From Planctomycetota bacterium (GTDB taxonomy: Bacteria > Planctomycetota > UBA1135 > GCA-002686595): a DNA stretch of 64,000 nucleotides. Positions 56,197 through 64,000 of the stretch are shown here, piece by piece; the first letter of the stretch is position 1; each line of letters opens with the position of its first letter. The notes under the pieces were generated by a model that did not search any database, had not been told where the DNA came from, and worked only from the letters and a program-made list of their open reading frames with translations. Made by a program: the position numbers and the translations under genes. The DNA lies in assembly GCA_016714045.1 (NCBI GenBank), contig JADJNY010000005.1:310001-374000 (forward strand), read 5' to 3'.

Positions 56197-57143
56197 GCTC
56201 GCGCGCGCCGCGATCGACCCCGGAGCGCGCCGCGCGCGCGCTCGGGTTCGCACTGCTCCTCACCGGCGTCGCGAGCACGACGTCGTGCGCGGGGTTCCTG
56301 CGCTGGCCGTGGGGGAGCACGCAGCGCGTGCCCGGTCCGATGGAGAGCGACCGCGATCCGTTGCCGCCGGGGGACAGCCTCTCGCACCTCCCCGGGCCGG
56401 AGGAAGTGCTCGTCCTGCGCCACGCGGATCCCGTGCAGGTGCGACCGGCGGCGCTGACGTCGAGCTTCCCGCTCTCCTTCCACGACAAGGACCTGCGCGT
56501 GACCGCGGGCAGCGGCGTTTACTCGGCGCCGGGCGGCCGGGCCGAAGTGCTCTGGCCCGGCGGCAACTCCGTCGTGCTCTCCGGCCGCAGCGCCGGCATC
56601 GTCGGGTCGAAGAGCCGCGGCGAGTCCGCGTTCCTCTTCCGCCAGATCGAGCGCGCGGTCGTCGACTTCAAGAGCGAGGACCAGGTCGAGCTCGTCGGCG
56701 GCTCGCGCCTCTCCGCGAAGAGCGGCCCGTTCCTTCTCGACCACGTGCGGCCCGACATCCTGCGCGTGAAGAACCAGTCCAAGCTCGCGGGCGAGATCGC
56801 GTTCCGCGACGCGGTGCTCACGCTCGACCCAGGCGAGGTCGTCGACCTCCCGCTGCTCGACGGCGGCGCATCGCCGGTGCAGAGCGATCCGGGGCTCGCG
56901 ACGACGCAGGGTCCGGGCTTCCAGGTCGCGTGGTCGGGCCAGGTCGACGTCGGCAAGGACCCCGCTGCCGTGCGCGTGCGCGCGCTCGGCGAGCATGAAG
57001 TGCACGCGCTCGGACTGCGCGTGCGCATGGAGCGCGACGAAGAGGTCGTCTTCCACGGCGTCGTGCGCGCGCGTGGCGCCGCACCGGCGGCTCCGACTCC
57101 CGCGCCGGCGACGACGCCGGCCCCCACACAGCGAGATCCCTGA
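56193..57143 (+). CDS. Probable lipoprotein, FecR-like beta-rich domain, function unknown
   Basis: A 316-residue protein. A leader (LGFALLLTGVASTTSC) ends in a marginal lipobox (TTSC), so the mature protein may be lipid-anchored. Residues 95-230 resemble the FecR/LytR-like beta fold (VTAGSGVYSAPGGRAEVLWPGGNSVVLSG, quoted in part; then SRLSAKSGPFLLD and the LDPGEVVDL strand). The C-terminus ends in a Pro/Ala/Thr tail. The GTG start overlaps the accC stop, so it is co-translated with biotin carboxylase. That link is unexplained. No sigma factor or TonB receptor gene lies nearby. Confidence 0.6.
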   Translation: MSSRAPRSTPERAARALGFALLLTGVASTTSCAGFLRWPWGSTQRVPGPMESDRDPLPPGDSLSHLPGPEEVLVLRHADPVQVRPAALTSSFPLSFHDKDLRVTAGSGVYSAPGGRAEVLWPGGNSVVLSGRSAGIVGSKSRGESAFLFRQIERAVVDFKSEDQVELVGGSRLSAKSGPFLLDHVRPDILRVKNQSKLAGEIAFRDAVLTLDPGEVVDLPLLDGGASPVQSDPGLATTQGPGFQVAWSGQVDVGKDPAAVRVRALGEHEVHALGLRVRMERDEEVVFHGVVRARGAAPAAPTPAPATTPAPTQRDP

Positions 57144-57179
57144 CGGGCGGCGGCGTCCGGCCCGCGTCGAGAAACGGCC

Positions 57180-58163
57180 ATGCAAACGAAGCGCGTCCTG
57201 ATCACCGGCGGAGCCGGTTTCCTCGGCAGTCACTTGTGCGAGCGGTTCCTCGCCGAGGGCTACGAGGTGATCTGCATGGACAACTTGATCACCGGCGACC
57301 TCGCCAACGTGGAGCACCTCTTTCGCGAGGCGCGCTTCCACTTCGAGCACCGCGACGTGACCGAGTACATCCACGTGCCGGGCCGCCTCGACGCGATGCT
57401 CCACTTCGCGTCGCCCGCGTCGCCGATCGACTACCTCGAGCTGCCGATCCAGACGCTGAAGGTCGGCTCGCTCGGCACGCACAAGGCGCTCGGCCTCGCG
57501 CACGCGAAGAACGCGCGCTTCCTGCTCGCGTCGACCTCCGAGGTGTACGGCGACCCGCTCGTGCACCCGCAGCCCGAGAGCTACTGGGGCAACGTCAACC
57601 CCGTCGGGCCGCGCGGCGTCTACGACGAAGCCAAGCGCTTCGCGGAGGCGATGACGATGGCGTACCACCGCTTCCACAAGGTGGAGACGCGCATCGTCCG
57701 CATCTTCAACACGTACGGGCCGCGCATGCGCCTGCGCGATGGGCGCGCGCTCCCCGCGTTCATGTCGCAGGCGCTCGCCGGCGAGCCGATCACGGTCTTC
57801 GGCGACGGCTCGCAGACGCGTTCCTTCACGTACGTGGACGATCTCGTCGAGGGCATCTGGCGTCTCTTGAACTCGAACGAGTCGAACCCGGTCAACGTCG
57901 GCAACCCGCGCGAGATGACCATCCTCCAGTTCGCGGAGGCCGTGCGGAAGGTGACGGGGTCGACCTCGCCGATCGTGCACAAGCCGCTCCCCGTCGACGA
58001 CCCGAAGATCCGCCAGCCCGACATCACGCGTGCCAAGGCGCTGCTCGGGTGGGAGCCCAAGGTCCAGCTGGAACAGGGGCTCGAGCGCACCCTGGCCTAC
58101 TTCCGCGGCAAGATCGCGGCGAAGGGGGACAAGCCCTCCGCGCCTTCGAGCCGAAGAGGATAG
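57180..58163 (+). CDS. UDP-glucuronate decarboxylase (UDP-xylose synthase type)
   Basis: The 327-residue NAD-dependent short-chain dehydrogenase has GGAGFLGSHLCERFL at 10-24. The hallmark HFASPASPIDYLELPIQTLKVGSLGTHKALGLA (seen as ASPASPIDY) is present, with the catalytic pair Tyr-x3-Lys in GVYDEAKRFAEA. RIFNTYGPRMRLRDGR and the QTRSFTYVDDLVEGI segment match UXS/UGD-decarboxylases, which turn UDP-glucuronate into UDP-xylose for envelope glycans. It stands just before glmS (2-base gap), so amino-sugar and UDP-sugar supply may share one transcript. Confidence 0.92.
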   Translation: MQTKRVLITGGAGFLGSHLCERFLAEGYEVICMDNLITGDLANVEHLFREARFHFEHRDVTEYIHVPGRLDAMLHFASPASPIDYLELPIQTLKVGSLGTHKALGLAHAKNARFLLASTSEVYGDPLVHPQPESYWGNVNPVGPRGVYDEAKRFAEAMTMAYHRFHKVETRIVRIFNTYGPRMRLRDGRALPAFMSQALAGEPITVFGDGSQTRSFTYVDDLVEGIWRLLNSNESNPVNVGNPREMTILQFAEAVRKVTGSTSPIVHKPLPVDDPKIRQPDITRAKALLGWEPKVQLEQGLERTLAYFRGKIAAKGDKPSAPSSRRG

Positions 58164-58165
58164 GC

Positions 58166-60010
58166 ATGTGCGGAATCATCGGAACGCTGCTCGCTGAGGG
58201 GTCGGTCGTCGAAGGCATCCTCGAGGGGCTGCGCCTGCTCGAGTACCGCGGGTACGACTCGGCCGGCGTCGCAGTGCTCGACAAGAAGGGCATCTCGATC
58301 CGCCGCAAGGCGGGCCGCATCGAGCACCTCGCCGCCGCGCTCGCCGGCGGCGCGCTCTCGGGCGCGAAGGCCGGCATCGGCCACACGCGGTGGGCGACGC
58401 ACGGCGCGCCGAGCGACACGAACGCGCATCCGCACACGGACACGGAGGGGCGCGTCGCGATCGTCCACAACGGGATCTTCGAGAACTACGCCGAGCTGCG
58501 CGCGGAGCTCTCGACGGCGGGCGTCGTCTTCAAGAGCGAGACGGACACCGAAGTGCTCGCGCACTTGATCGGCCGGGAGCTCGCGCGCGGGGTGGAGCTC
58601 GGCGCCGCGGTGCTGCACAGCCTGCGGCGCGTGAAGGGCTACTACGCGGTCGCCGTCTTGTCGCAGGACCACGACCAACCGCGCCTCTTCTGCGCGCGCT
58701 CGGGCCCGCCGCTCGCGGTCGCGGTCACGAAGACGGGGGCGTATCTCGCTTCGGACGTGCTCGCGCTGATCCCGCACACGCGCGAGATCGTGTTCATCGA
58801 GGACGGCGACGTCGCCGAGCTCGAGATCGGCAAGGTCACCGTGCGCAACCTCGACGGGAAGGTGATCGACCGCAAGGCGCGCCGCGTCGAGTGGGATCCC
58901 GAAGAGGCGGGGAAGGGCACGTACCCGCACTACATGCTCAAGGAGATCCACGAACAGCCGGACGTGCTCGCGCGCACGGCGTTCGATCGGATCCGCGAAG
59001 CGAAGGGCGACGTCGAGTTCGACACCGCGGGGTGGGACGACACGGAGCTCAAGACGATCGAGCGCGTCGAGATCATGGCGTGCGGGACGGCGCTGCATGC
59101 CGGGTACATCGCGCGCTACCTGATCGAAGGGCTCGCGCGCGTGCCCGTCGAGTGCGACTACGCGAGCGAGTTCCGCTACCGCGATCCGGTCCTGGCGGGG
59201 AACACGATGGCGCTCGCGATCTCGCAGTCCGGCGAGACGGCGGACACGTTGGCGGCGCTGCGCCTCGCGAAGGAGCTGGGCGCGCACACGGCGGCCATTT
59301 GCAATGTCAACGGTTCGACGCTCGTGCGCGAGGCGCAGCGGGTGATCCTGACCAACGCGGGGCCGGAGATCGGCGTCGCGAGCACGAAGGCGTTCGTGGC
59401 GCAGATCACGGCCGCGTATCTGCTCGCGCTCCGGATCGGCCGCGCGCGCGGGACGATCTCGAAGGAACAGGGGCAGGAGCTCGTCGACGAGCTGCGCGTC
59501 CTGCGCCCGAAGATGGAGCAGCTGCTCGGCGAGACCGCGGTGAAGGCCGTGCGCGGGATCGCGGAGCGGCATCAGAACGCGAAGGGCTTCTTGTTCCTCG
59601 GGCGCGGGATCAACTTCCCCGTCGCGCTCGAAGGTGCCCTGAAGTTGAAGGAGATCAGCTACGTGCACGCCGAGGGCTATGCCGCCGGCGAGATGAAGCA
59701 CGGGCCGATCGCGTTGATCGAGCCGTCGATGTCGATCGTAGCGCTGAACGCGATCGGGCCGCTGGCGGACAAGATGCGCTCGAACATCGAGCAGGTGCGC
59801 GCGCGCGGCGGGAAGGTGATCCTGATCGGCAGCGACGAGGGGAGCGTGCAACTCGCCGACGAGCACGTGAAGGTGCCGGAGTGCAGCGAGTGGCTCAGCC
59901 CCATTCTCAATGTCATCCCGCTGCAGCTTTTGTCGTACTCGATCGCGCTCCTCAAAGGCTGCGACATCGACAAGCCGCGCAATCTGGCGAAGAGCGTGAC
60001 GGTGGAGTGA
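58166..60010 (+). CDS. glmS: Glutamine--fructose-6-phosphate aminotransferase
   Basis: The 614-residue enzyme makes glucosamine-6-phosphate from fructose-6-phosphate and glutamine, the entry to UDP-GlcNAc. The N-terminal class II glutaminase starts MCGIIGTL with Cys2 as nucleophile, then GHTRWATHGAPSDTNAHPH and HNGIFENYAELR. Two SIS domains follow, with ACGTALHAGYIARYLIE, SQSGETADTLAAL and EGALKLKEISYVHAEGYAAGEMKHGP, and the end LAKSVTVE is the exact family terminus. The domain order matches E. coli GlmS (609). A loose hairpin follows at 60046. Confidence 0.97.
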   Translation: MCGIIGTLLAEGSVVEGILEGLRLLEYRGYDSAGVAVLDKKGISIRRKAGRIEHLAAALAGGALSGAKAGIGHTRWATHGAPSDTNAHPHTDTEGRVAIVHNGIFENYAELRAELSTAGVVFKSETDTEVLAHLIGRELARGVELGAAVLHSLRRVKGYYAVAVLSQDHDQPRLFCARSGPPLAVAVTKTGAYLASDVLALIPHTREIVFIEDGDVAELEIGKVTVRNLDGKVIDRKARRVEWDPEEAGKGTYPHYMLKEIHEQPDVLARTAFDRIREAKGDVEFDTAGWDDTELKTIERVEIMACGTALHAGYIARYLIEGLARVPVECDYASEFRYRDPVLAGNTMALAISQSGETADTLAALRLAKELGAHTAAICNVNGSTLVREAQRVILTNAGPEIGVASTKAFVAQITAAYLLALRIGRARGTISKEQGQELVDELRVLRPKMEQLLGETAVKAVRGIAERHQNAKGFLFLGRGINFPVALEGALKLKEISYVHAEGYAAGEMKHGPIALIEPSMSIVALNAIGPLADKMRSNIEQVRARGGKVILIGSDEGSVQLADEHVKVPECSEWLSPILNVIPLQLLSYSIALLKGCDIDKPRNLAKSVTVE

Positions 60011-60045
60011 GCGGTACGCGCCGTGGCCGGGCAGCGCGACAGTTC

Positions 60046-60092
60046 CGAGTCGCCAGTTCGGAATTGGAGTGAGGAAACGAATCGGCAACTCG
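60046..60092. terminator. Imperfect hairpin between glmS and a convergent membrane gene
   Basis: CGAGTCGCCAGTTCG (60046-60060) pairs at 12 of 15 positions with the later CGAATCGGCAACTCG (60078-60092) over a 17-nt loop that is A/G-rich. The 184-base convergent gap is the least GC-rich stretch nearby. It may end both transcripts, though no T-tract is present. Confidence 0.35.
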
Positions 60093-60194
60093 TGATCGAA
60101 TCGCCATAGGACGCGGACGCTATCGAGGCCGCGCCCAATCGGTCCCGCGCGGAAAACACGTTGCCGCCGTGCCCGGCCTCGGGCGTCCGAAGGC

Positions 60195-60551
60195 TCAGAC
60201 GCTGAGCGCGATGGGGTACCAGACCATCCAGCCCGGGGCCGTCATCGCGGGGGCGACGAGGAGCCATAGCACGCGTTCGACGGTGCGGGTCGCTCGGCGC
60301 GCGATGCTCGTGATGGCGAGCGCGATGACGACCAGGGTCCCGCCGGCGCCGGCCAAGAACGCCGTGTCGTGCATCGAGCCGGCATAGGCGTTCCACTCCC
60401 CTCCGTTCGTCCCGTCGTACGAAGGGGGCCTGTCCAGCGTCAACATCCGGACCCACATGCCGGCTTGCAGGAGCGCAAACATGACGAAGGCATGCACCAT
60501 CCAAGGCGTGCGCGCCTGCGTCGGTGTCCCGTCCGCGCTCACCCCGCTCAC
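60195..60551 (-). CDS. Small membrane protein of unknown function
   Basis: About 118 residues. Predicted helices are MVHAFVMFALLQAGMWV, TAFLAGAGGTLVVIALAITSI and VLWLLVAPAMTAPGWMVWY, so probably three spans. I do not recognise the family. The GTG start at 60551 overlaps the stop of the upstream lipoprotein gene (GTGA), which argues that the two are made together. An internal ATG (MVHAF) is an alternative. The loop PPSYDGTNGGEWNAYAG faces the other side from the termini. Confidence 0.6.
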   Translation of the reverse strand: MSGVSADGTPTQARTPWMVHAFVMFALLQAGMWVRMLTLDRPPSYDGTNGGEWNAYAGSMHDTAFLAGAGGTLVVIALAITSIARRATRTVERVLWLLVAPAMTAPGWMVWYPIALSV

Positions 60552-61081
60552 CGCTTCCGCGTGAGCTCGAACACCGTCGGGTCGCCCTTCACGCCCTTCA
60601 CGTAGTGTTGCCACGTCTCGCGGATGTGGTCCTGGTCGATGATCGTCAGCGTCATCGAGCCCATGTACATCTCGTCGGGCGCGCGGAGGTTCGAGACGCC
60701 GTCGAACTCGAAGCGGATCTCGTCCGGGTTCGGGCCGACGCTCGCACGCATGCGCGGCTGGTTGCCCATCGCGCAGTAGTGCGTCATGACGAGCGAGTCG
60801 CCATCCATGTGGTACATGTTCGTCATCTCGTGCGGCGTGCCGGGGAACATGATCTCGCGTACGGCGGAGCCGCCCGAGCCGACGCTGAACACGTTCTGGA
60901 GCACGCCTTCGTCGGCCTTGCCTTCCCACGTCCCCGCGAGCGCCTTCACGCGCTCCACGAGCACGCTCCGCTGCGCGTCGCTCGCCGCGCGCACGACCCG
61001 CGGGTTCGCGAGCGACGAATGGGAGGACGTGGCGCACGCGCCGAGGACGAAGGGGAGGACGAGGAGGGCGATGGGCTTCAT
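60548..61081 (-). CDS. Lipoprotein with lipocalin-like (DUF1579-like) domain
   Basis: A 177-residue protein. The leader MKPIALLVLPFVLGAC has a clean lipobox (LGAC, Cys16), so it is lipid-anchored. The mature part begins with a helical segment, then LAGTWEGKADEGVLQNVF, the G-x-W start of a small lipocalin-like beta barrel. Strands REIMFPGT, NMYHMDGDSLVMTHYC and SMTLTIIDQDHIRETWQHY follow. Similar DUF1579-like proteins are widespread, function unknown. A TACCCT box lies about 36 nt upstream on the minus strand. It is coupled to the following small membrane protein. Confidence 0.65.
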   Translation of the reverse strand: MKPIALLVLPFVLGACATSSHSSLANPRVVRAASDAQRSVLVERVKALAGTWEGKADEGVLQNVFSVGSGGSAVREIMFPGTPHEMTNMYHMDGDSLVMTHYCAMGNQPRMRASVGPNPDEIRFEFDGVSNLRAPDEMYMGSMTLTIIDQDHIRETWQHYVKGVKGDPTVFELTRKR

Positions 61082-61267
61082 GGGGGCGCTCCGAAGGACG
61101 TGGCCTGGGACGAGCGGAGGGTAGCCGTCCCGAGGACGGGCTGACAAGCCGCGGGGGCCGCTGATTCCGGCCGCACGCGAGGCGACGACGCGTCGCGGGT
61201 GCGCATTTGCTCGTCGCGCGGGCACGGCGGCTCCAGCCGCGGCCCGTCCTTCGTCGAAGGATTCGCA

Positions 61268-61732
61268 GTGACGCCGCTTCTGCGCACCCGCCGCCCCGCT
61301 CCGCCCGCGCGGCCCGACTACATGCGCGAGCCGTGGTTCGAGGCGCTCTCGCCCGAGCGCAAGGCGCGCTTCGCCGCCCAGTGGCACCAGGGCCGCGCGC
61401 ACGACGCGCGGCTCGCGCGCGACTCGCAGGCCCGGCGCACGAGCGACATCGTCCGCCTCGCGCTGCTCTTCGCGTTCGCGGACCTCGTCGCGCCGGGGCG
61501 GTCCTTCGCGTCGCTCGCCCTGGCGCTCGTCTTCGGCGCGGTCGGCGGGCTCGCGCTGCACGCGCTCGACCGCGGCCGCTTCGTCACGGCGTTCACGGGC
61601 GTCGCGTTGTTCCTCGCGCTCGAGATCCCGACGCGCGGCGGGCTCACCGCGCTGCACTTCCTGTTGCTCTTCCCGTTCACCGCCGCGTGCGCGTACTGCG
61701 GCTACCTGCGCGAGGAGCGCGGGCTCGAGTGA
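61268..61732 (+). CDS. Small membrane protein of unknown function
   Basis: A 154-residue protein. The polar N-terminal 55 residues (REPWFEALSPERKARFAAQWHQGRAHD) precede three hydrophobic segments around 65-145 (LALLFAFADL, LALALVFGAVGGLALHAL, GVALFLALEIP and LHFLLLFPFTAACAYCG). Family not recognised. The GTG start is supported by GAAGG 7 nt upstream. A longer frame to 61199 lacks such support. It is isolated, converging on the beta-helix gene. Confidence 0.6.
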   Translation: MTPLLRTRRPAPPARPDYMREPWFEALSPERKARFAAQWHQGRAHDARLARDSQARRTSDIVRLALLFAFADLVAPGRSFASLALALVFGAVGGLALHALDRGRFVTAFTGVALFLALEIPTRGGLTALHFLLLFPFTAACAYCGYLREERGLE

Positions 61733-61754
61733 GCCGCGCCCCCCGCGCGCGCCG

Positions 61755-63857
61755 TCACGGGGTCCACGTCAGCACGACCCCGTTCGTCCGGTTCGACGTC
61801 GCCGGCGGACAGAAGAGCGGCGCCGAGTTGCGGTAGAAGCACTGGTAGTAGCGCGTGCCGCCAGCAGGCGGGATCGCGCCGCGCACGCTGACGAGCGGGT
61901 CGCCAACGCCGGGGTAGGTCGTGGTCCCCGCGACGATCGGCGTGCTCCCGAGGCGCACGATCGGGCCCCCGACGCATCCGATCCCGTCGTCGATCACGAT
62001 CGGCGCGATCGACGTCGCTCCTTGGTACACGACGGCGAACGCGCCCGAGAGCCCGCTCGCATCGAAGCGCACGCCGTCCGCGAGGACGCTCGCCTGGCCG
62101 ACCGCGGTGAGTTCCGCGCCCGCGGCGAACACCGAGTTCGCGCAGCCGCGCCCCGTCGCTCCGGAGTTCCCGCACGGGCACGGCGTCGCCGAGCCGTCGC
62201 CCGCGCAGAACGCCGCCGCCGGCGCGCCCGTGATCGGCACGCACGCGGAGAACTCGGACGTCGCCCCGATCGGTTCGCGCGTCGCCGTCGCGGTGACGAC
62301 CCAGCCCGCGGGCACGGACGCGGAGAGCAGCGCGTCGAACGCGCCGTCGCCTGCGGCGTCCGTCGCGACGCTCGTCGTGCCGAGGTAGAGCGCGCCCTCG
62401 CCGAAGCCGTTCGCGTCGCAAGCGGGGGACGCGAAGAGGTCGACCGAGAACGTCCCGAGCGCGCTCGACGCGAGCGTGCCCTGCACGTGCAGCTGCGTCC
62501 CTTGGAACGCGGCCGCGGTGACGATCGGGAAATTCTGGAGGCCGTTGCCGCCGATGTCCGCGTCGAGCGCGTCGTTGGGCGTGACGCCGTACAGGAACCC
62601 GCTCGTGACGAGGTCGATCCCGAGCCCGTCGTTGTCGTGGAGCGAGTTGCCTTGGATGCGCACCGCGGGGTACGTGTTCGCCACGACGATGCCCTCCTGG
62701 TCCTGGCCCGCGATCTCGTTCCCGAGGCCGGAGCTCGTCCCGCCGATCACGACGTCGAGGACGGGACCCTGGAAGTAGTTCACGCTCACGATGCCGCGGA
62801 CACAGCCGAGCACCGGCGCGCCGTTCGCGTTCAAACCGATCGTGTTGCCGACGATCGTGACGCCGCTGCCCGTGCCGTCGAGTTGGATCCCGGTGCCGAG
62901 GTAGTACGAGGGACCGTGCGGCGGTGCCGCGAGCGCGCGCAGGCCCGCGATCCGGTTGTCGCGCACGAGCGTGTCGTGGTGCACGCCGTCGAACCAGATC
63001 CCGATCGTCGCGTACGGGTTCCCTTGCGCGAGCCCGTCCGGCGTCGTCCCGATCCAGTTGTTCTCGATCGTCGTCCCGTTCGCGTCGAAGAGCTGCACCG
63101 CGTAGCCGCCGGGGATGAACTGGCTGTTCAAGCTCCCGTTCCCGGTGAGGAAGTTCCGCTCGGCGAGCGTCGGCCCGCCGATCCGGTTGTTCGTCGCGGG
63201 GAAGCCGCCCGCCGCCCATCCGAGCACGCGCACCTGGTGCAGCACGTTGCCGACGACGACGTTGTCGTTCGATTGGTCGAGCTTGACGAAGCCGCCGCGC
63301 GTGTTGTTGCGCACGAGCGCGCCGGAGCCCGCGACGCCGTAGATCGTGAGCCCGACGACGGAGTTGTCCTCGACGATCGCCCGCGCGCGGTCGACGTAGA
63401 TCGTCGTCAGATCGAGGCCGCGCACGATGCAGTCGTCGGCCGTGATGTACAGACCGCCGCCGCGGAAGATGACGACCTCCTTCCCGTTCGGGTTCGTGTC
63501 GCCGGTGAACGCGGTCTGCGTCGTGCCGTCGATCGTCACGGGCTCCGTCGCGTTCGCGTAGAACATCATGCCCGTGATGACCGCGCGGCCTGGGTAGATG
63601 CCGGGGAGGTACGTCCACTCGCTCGTCGGGATCGCGAAGGCGATCGTTTGGCGACCGGGTGTGTTGTTCGAGGCGATCATCGCTTCGGAGAAGGAGATGT
63701 GCCCGTCGGGGCCGGGCAGGTCGGCGATCGTCGCCGTGCCCGGGTCGACGTCGATCGCATCGCCGTCGGTGACGTCGACGGTGATCGTCTGGGCCTGGGC
63801 GAGGCCGACGACGGTGGTCAGCGCGAGGAGGGGAAGGAGTCGGTTGCGTGCATCCAT
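61755..63857 (-). CDS. Secreted right-handed beta-helix protein with planctomycete-type C-terminal domain
   Basis: A 700-residue exported protein. The signal peptide (LLPLLALTTVVGLAQAQ) ends before TITVDV. Residues 60-420 are a parallel beta-helix of pectate-lyase/NosD type, seen as repeated short strands with N-x-I-G and V-x-N-x rungs (for example VEDNSVVGLTIYG, ENNWIGTT, VGNTIGLNANG, IGGTSSGLGNEIAG). It probably binds or cleaves a polysaccharide, but catalytic residues are not identifiable. Residues 560-700 are a separate Cys-rich domain: FCAGDGSATPCPCGNSG, GCANS, then VYQG, IGCVGGP and the ending YYQCFYRNSAPLFC to NGVVLTWTP. I recall near-identical C-termini on many secreted proteins of one planctomycete lineage. 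Confidence 0.82.
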   Translation of the reverse strand: MDARNRLLPLLALTTVVGLAQAQTITVDVTDGDAIDVDPGTATIADLPGPDGHISFSEAMIASNNTPGRQTIAFAIPTSEWTYLPGIYPGRAVITGMMFYANATEPVTIDGTTQTAFTGDTNPNGKEVVIFRGGGLYITADDCIVRGLDLTTIYVDRARAIVEDNSVVGLTIYGVAGSGALVRNNTRGGFVKLDQSNDNVVVGNVLHQVRVLGWAAGGFPATNNRIGGPTLAERNFLTGNGSLNSQFIPGGYAVQLFDANGTTIENNWIGTTPDGLAQGNPYATIGIWFDGVHHDTLVRDNRIAGLRALAAPPHGPSYYLGTGIQLDGTGSGVTIVGNTIGLNANGAPVLGCVRGIVSVNYFQGPVLDVVIGGTSSGLGNEIAGQDQEGIVVANTYPAVRIQGNSLHDNDGLGIDLVTSGFLYGVTPNDALDADIGGNGLQNFPIVTAAAFQGTQLHVQGTLASSALGTFSVDLFASPACDANGFGEGALYLGTTSVATDAAGDGAFDALLSASVPAGWVVTATATREPIGATSEFSACVPITGAPAAAFCAGDGSATPCPCGNSGATGRGCANSVFAAGAELTAVGQASVLADGVRFDASGLSGAFAVVYQGATSIAPIVIDDGIGCVGGPIVRLGSTPIVAGTTTYPGVGDPLVSVRGAIPPAGGTRYYQCFYRNSAPLFCPPATSNRTNGVVLTWTP

Positions 63858-63915
63858 GTTCGGTCTCGCTTGGCGTGGGCTCACGGTCTCGGTCTTCGGT
63901 CTCGTCATCGTTCAC

Positions 63916-63950
63916 GCTCGTCGCGCGGGGTTCACCGCGCCGCGACGAGC
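63916..63950 (-). terminator. Large hairpin upstream of the beta-helix gene
   Basis: GCTCGTC plus GCGCGG pairs with CCGCGC and, after a 3-base bulge, GACGAGC, giving a 13-bp interrupted stem over a GGTTCA loop. Alternatively GCTCGTCGCG pairs directly with CGCGACGAGC (10 bp). It lies 59 bases upstream of the beta-helix start. It most likely ends a minus-strand transcript entering from beyond the window, but it could be part of the beta-helix leader. Confidence 0.45.
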
Positions 63951-64000
63951 CGCGCTCCACTCCGATGGCGCCCTCCGGAGCGCGCGGCGGTCAGGAGACT

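Overview
The window is about 64 kb of very GC-rich bacterial chromosome (roughly 70% by eye). It carries densely packed housekeeping and cell-envelope genes and no recognisable phage, insertion sequence, CRISPR array, tRNA or rRNA. Three features point to a member of the Planctomycetota or a close PVC relative: a Minf_1886-family gene (a family I recall as essentially restricted to Planctomycetes and Verrucomicrobia), a secreted beta-helix protein ending in a Cys-rich domain I associate with one planctomycete lineage, and a compact type II secretion cluster. The taxonomic placement is inference.

Layout, left to right. Positions 1-460 hold the start of a secreted-protein gene on the minus strand and a four-copy 31-bp tandem repeat. 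Next come sucCD (TCA cycle), an MnmD-like tRNA methyltransferase, tatA, mobA and a polyprenyl diphosphate synthase. A system II cytochrome c maturation pair (resB-ccsA), folD, a rhomboid protease, a secreted protein of unknown function and serS follow. On the minus strand, 14982-22992 is a type II secretion operon in the order gspD-E-F-G-H-I-J. Divergent from it are a PTS EIIA-like regulator and a large membrane protein with a spermidine-synthase-like domain. Then come an unknown exported protein, a TsaC/YrdC-arginine phosphatase (YwlE-like) fusion, a histidine kinase and NtrC-type regulator pair, and dnaK behind a long palindrome. Positions 34374-39925 are a Gld-like ABC cassette (ATPase, permease, GldG-like protein, DUF4340 protein). 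It is followed by an mrfA-mrfB-like DNA repair pair and, on the minus strand, a purine operon (DUF167 protein, purine nucleoside phosphorylase, purN). tmk, holB, the Minf_1886 gene and an AI-2E-family transporter form the next plus-strand operon, facing a large S41 protease. The right part has moaC, asd, accBC, a FecR-like lipoprotein, a UDP-glucuronate decarboxylase and glmS. The window ends with small envelope genes and a 700-residue secreted beta-helix protein.

The genes work mostly in central metabolism (SucCD, FolD, AccBC, Asd, PurN, GlmS), envelope biogenesis and export (TatA, T2SS, Gld-like ABC, CtpA, rhomboid), respiration (ResB/CcsA, polyprenyl synthase, molybdenum cofactor genes) and repair or replication (MrfAB, Tmk, HolB). 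Gene-to-gene coupling is tight. Many neighbours overlap by 4 bases, very often as GTGA.

Seven otherwise well conserved genes (ccsA, gspF, the synthase-like gene, dnaK twice, gldA, mrfA, accC) are interrupted by single-base frame changes, several at short homopolymers. Because essential genes are among them and the corrected lengths match their families, I read these as sequence errors rather than pseudogenes. The most interesting observations are the TsaC-YwlE fusion with altered TsaC active-site residues, the dnaK-upstream palindrome with CIRCE-like arms at the wrong spacing, and a recurring TAnnnT box exactly 10 nt before several start codons that suggests leaderless transcripts.
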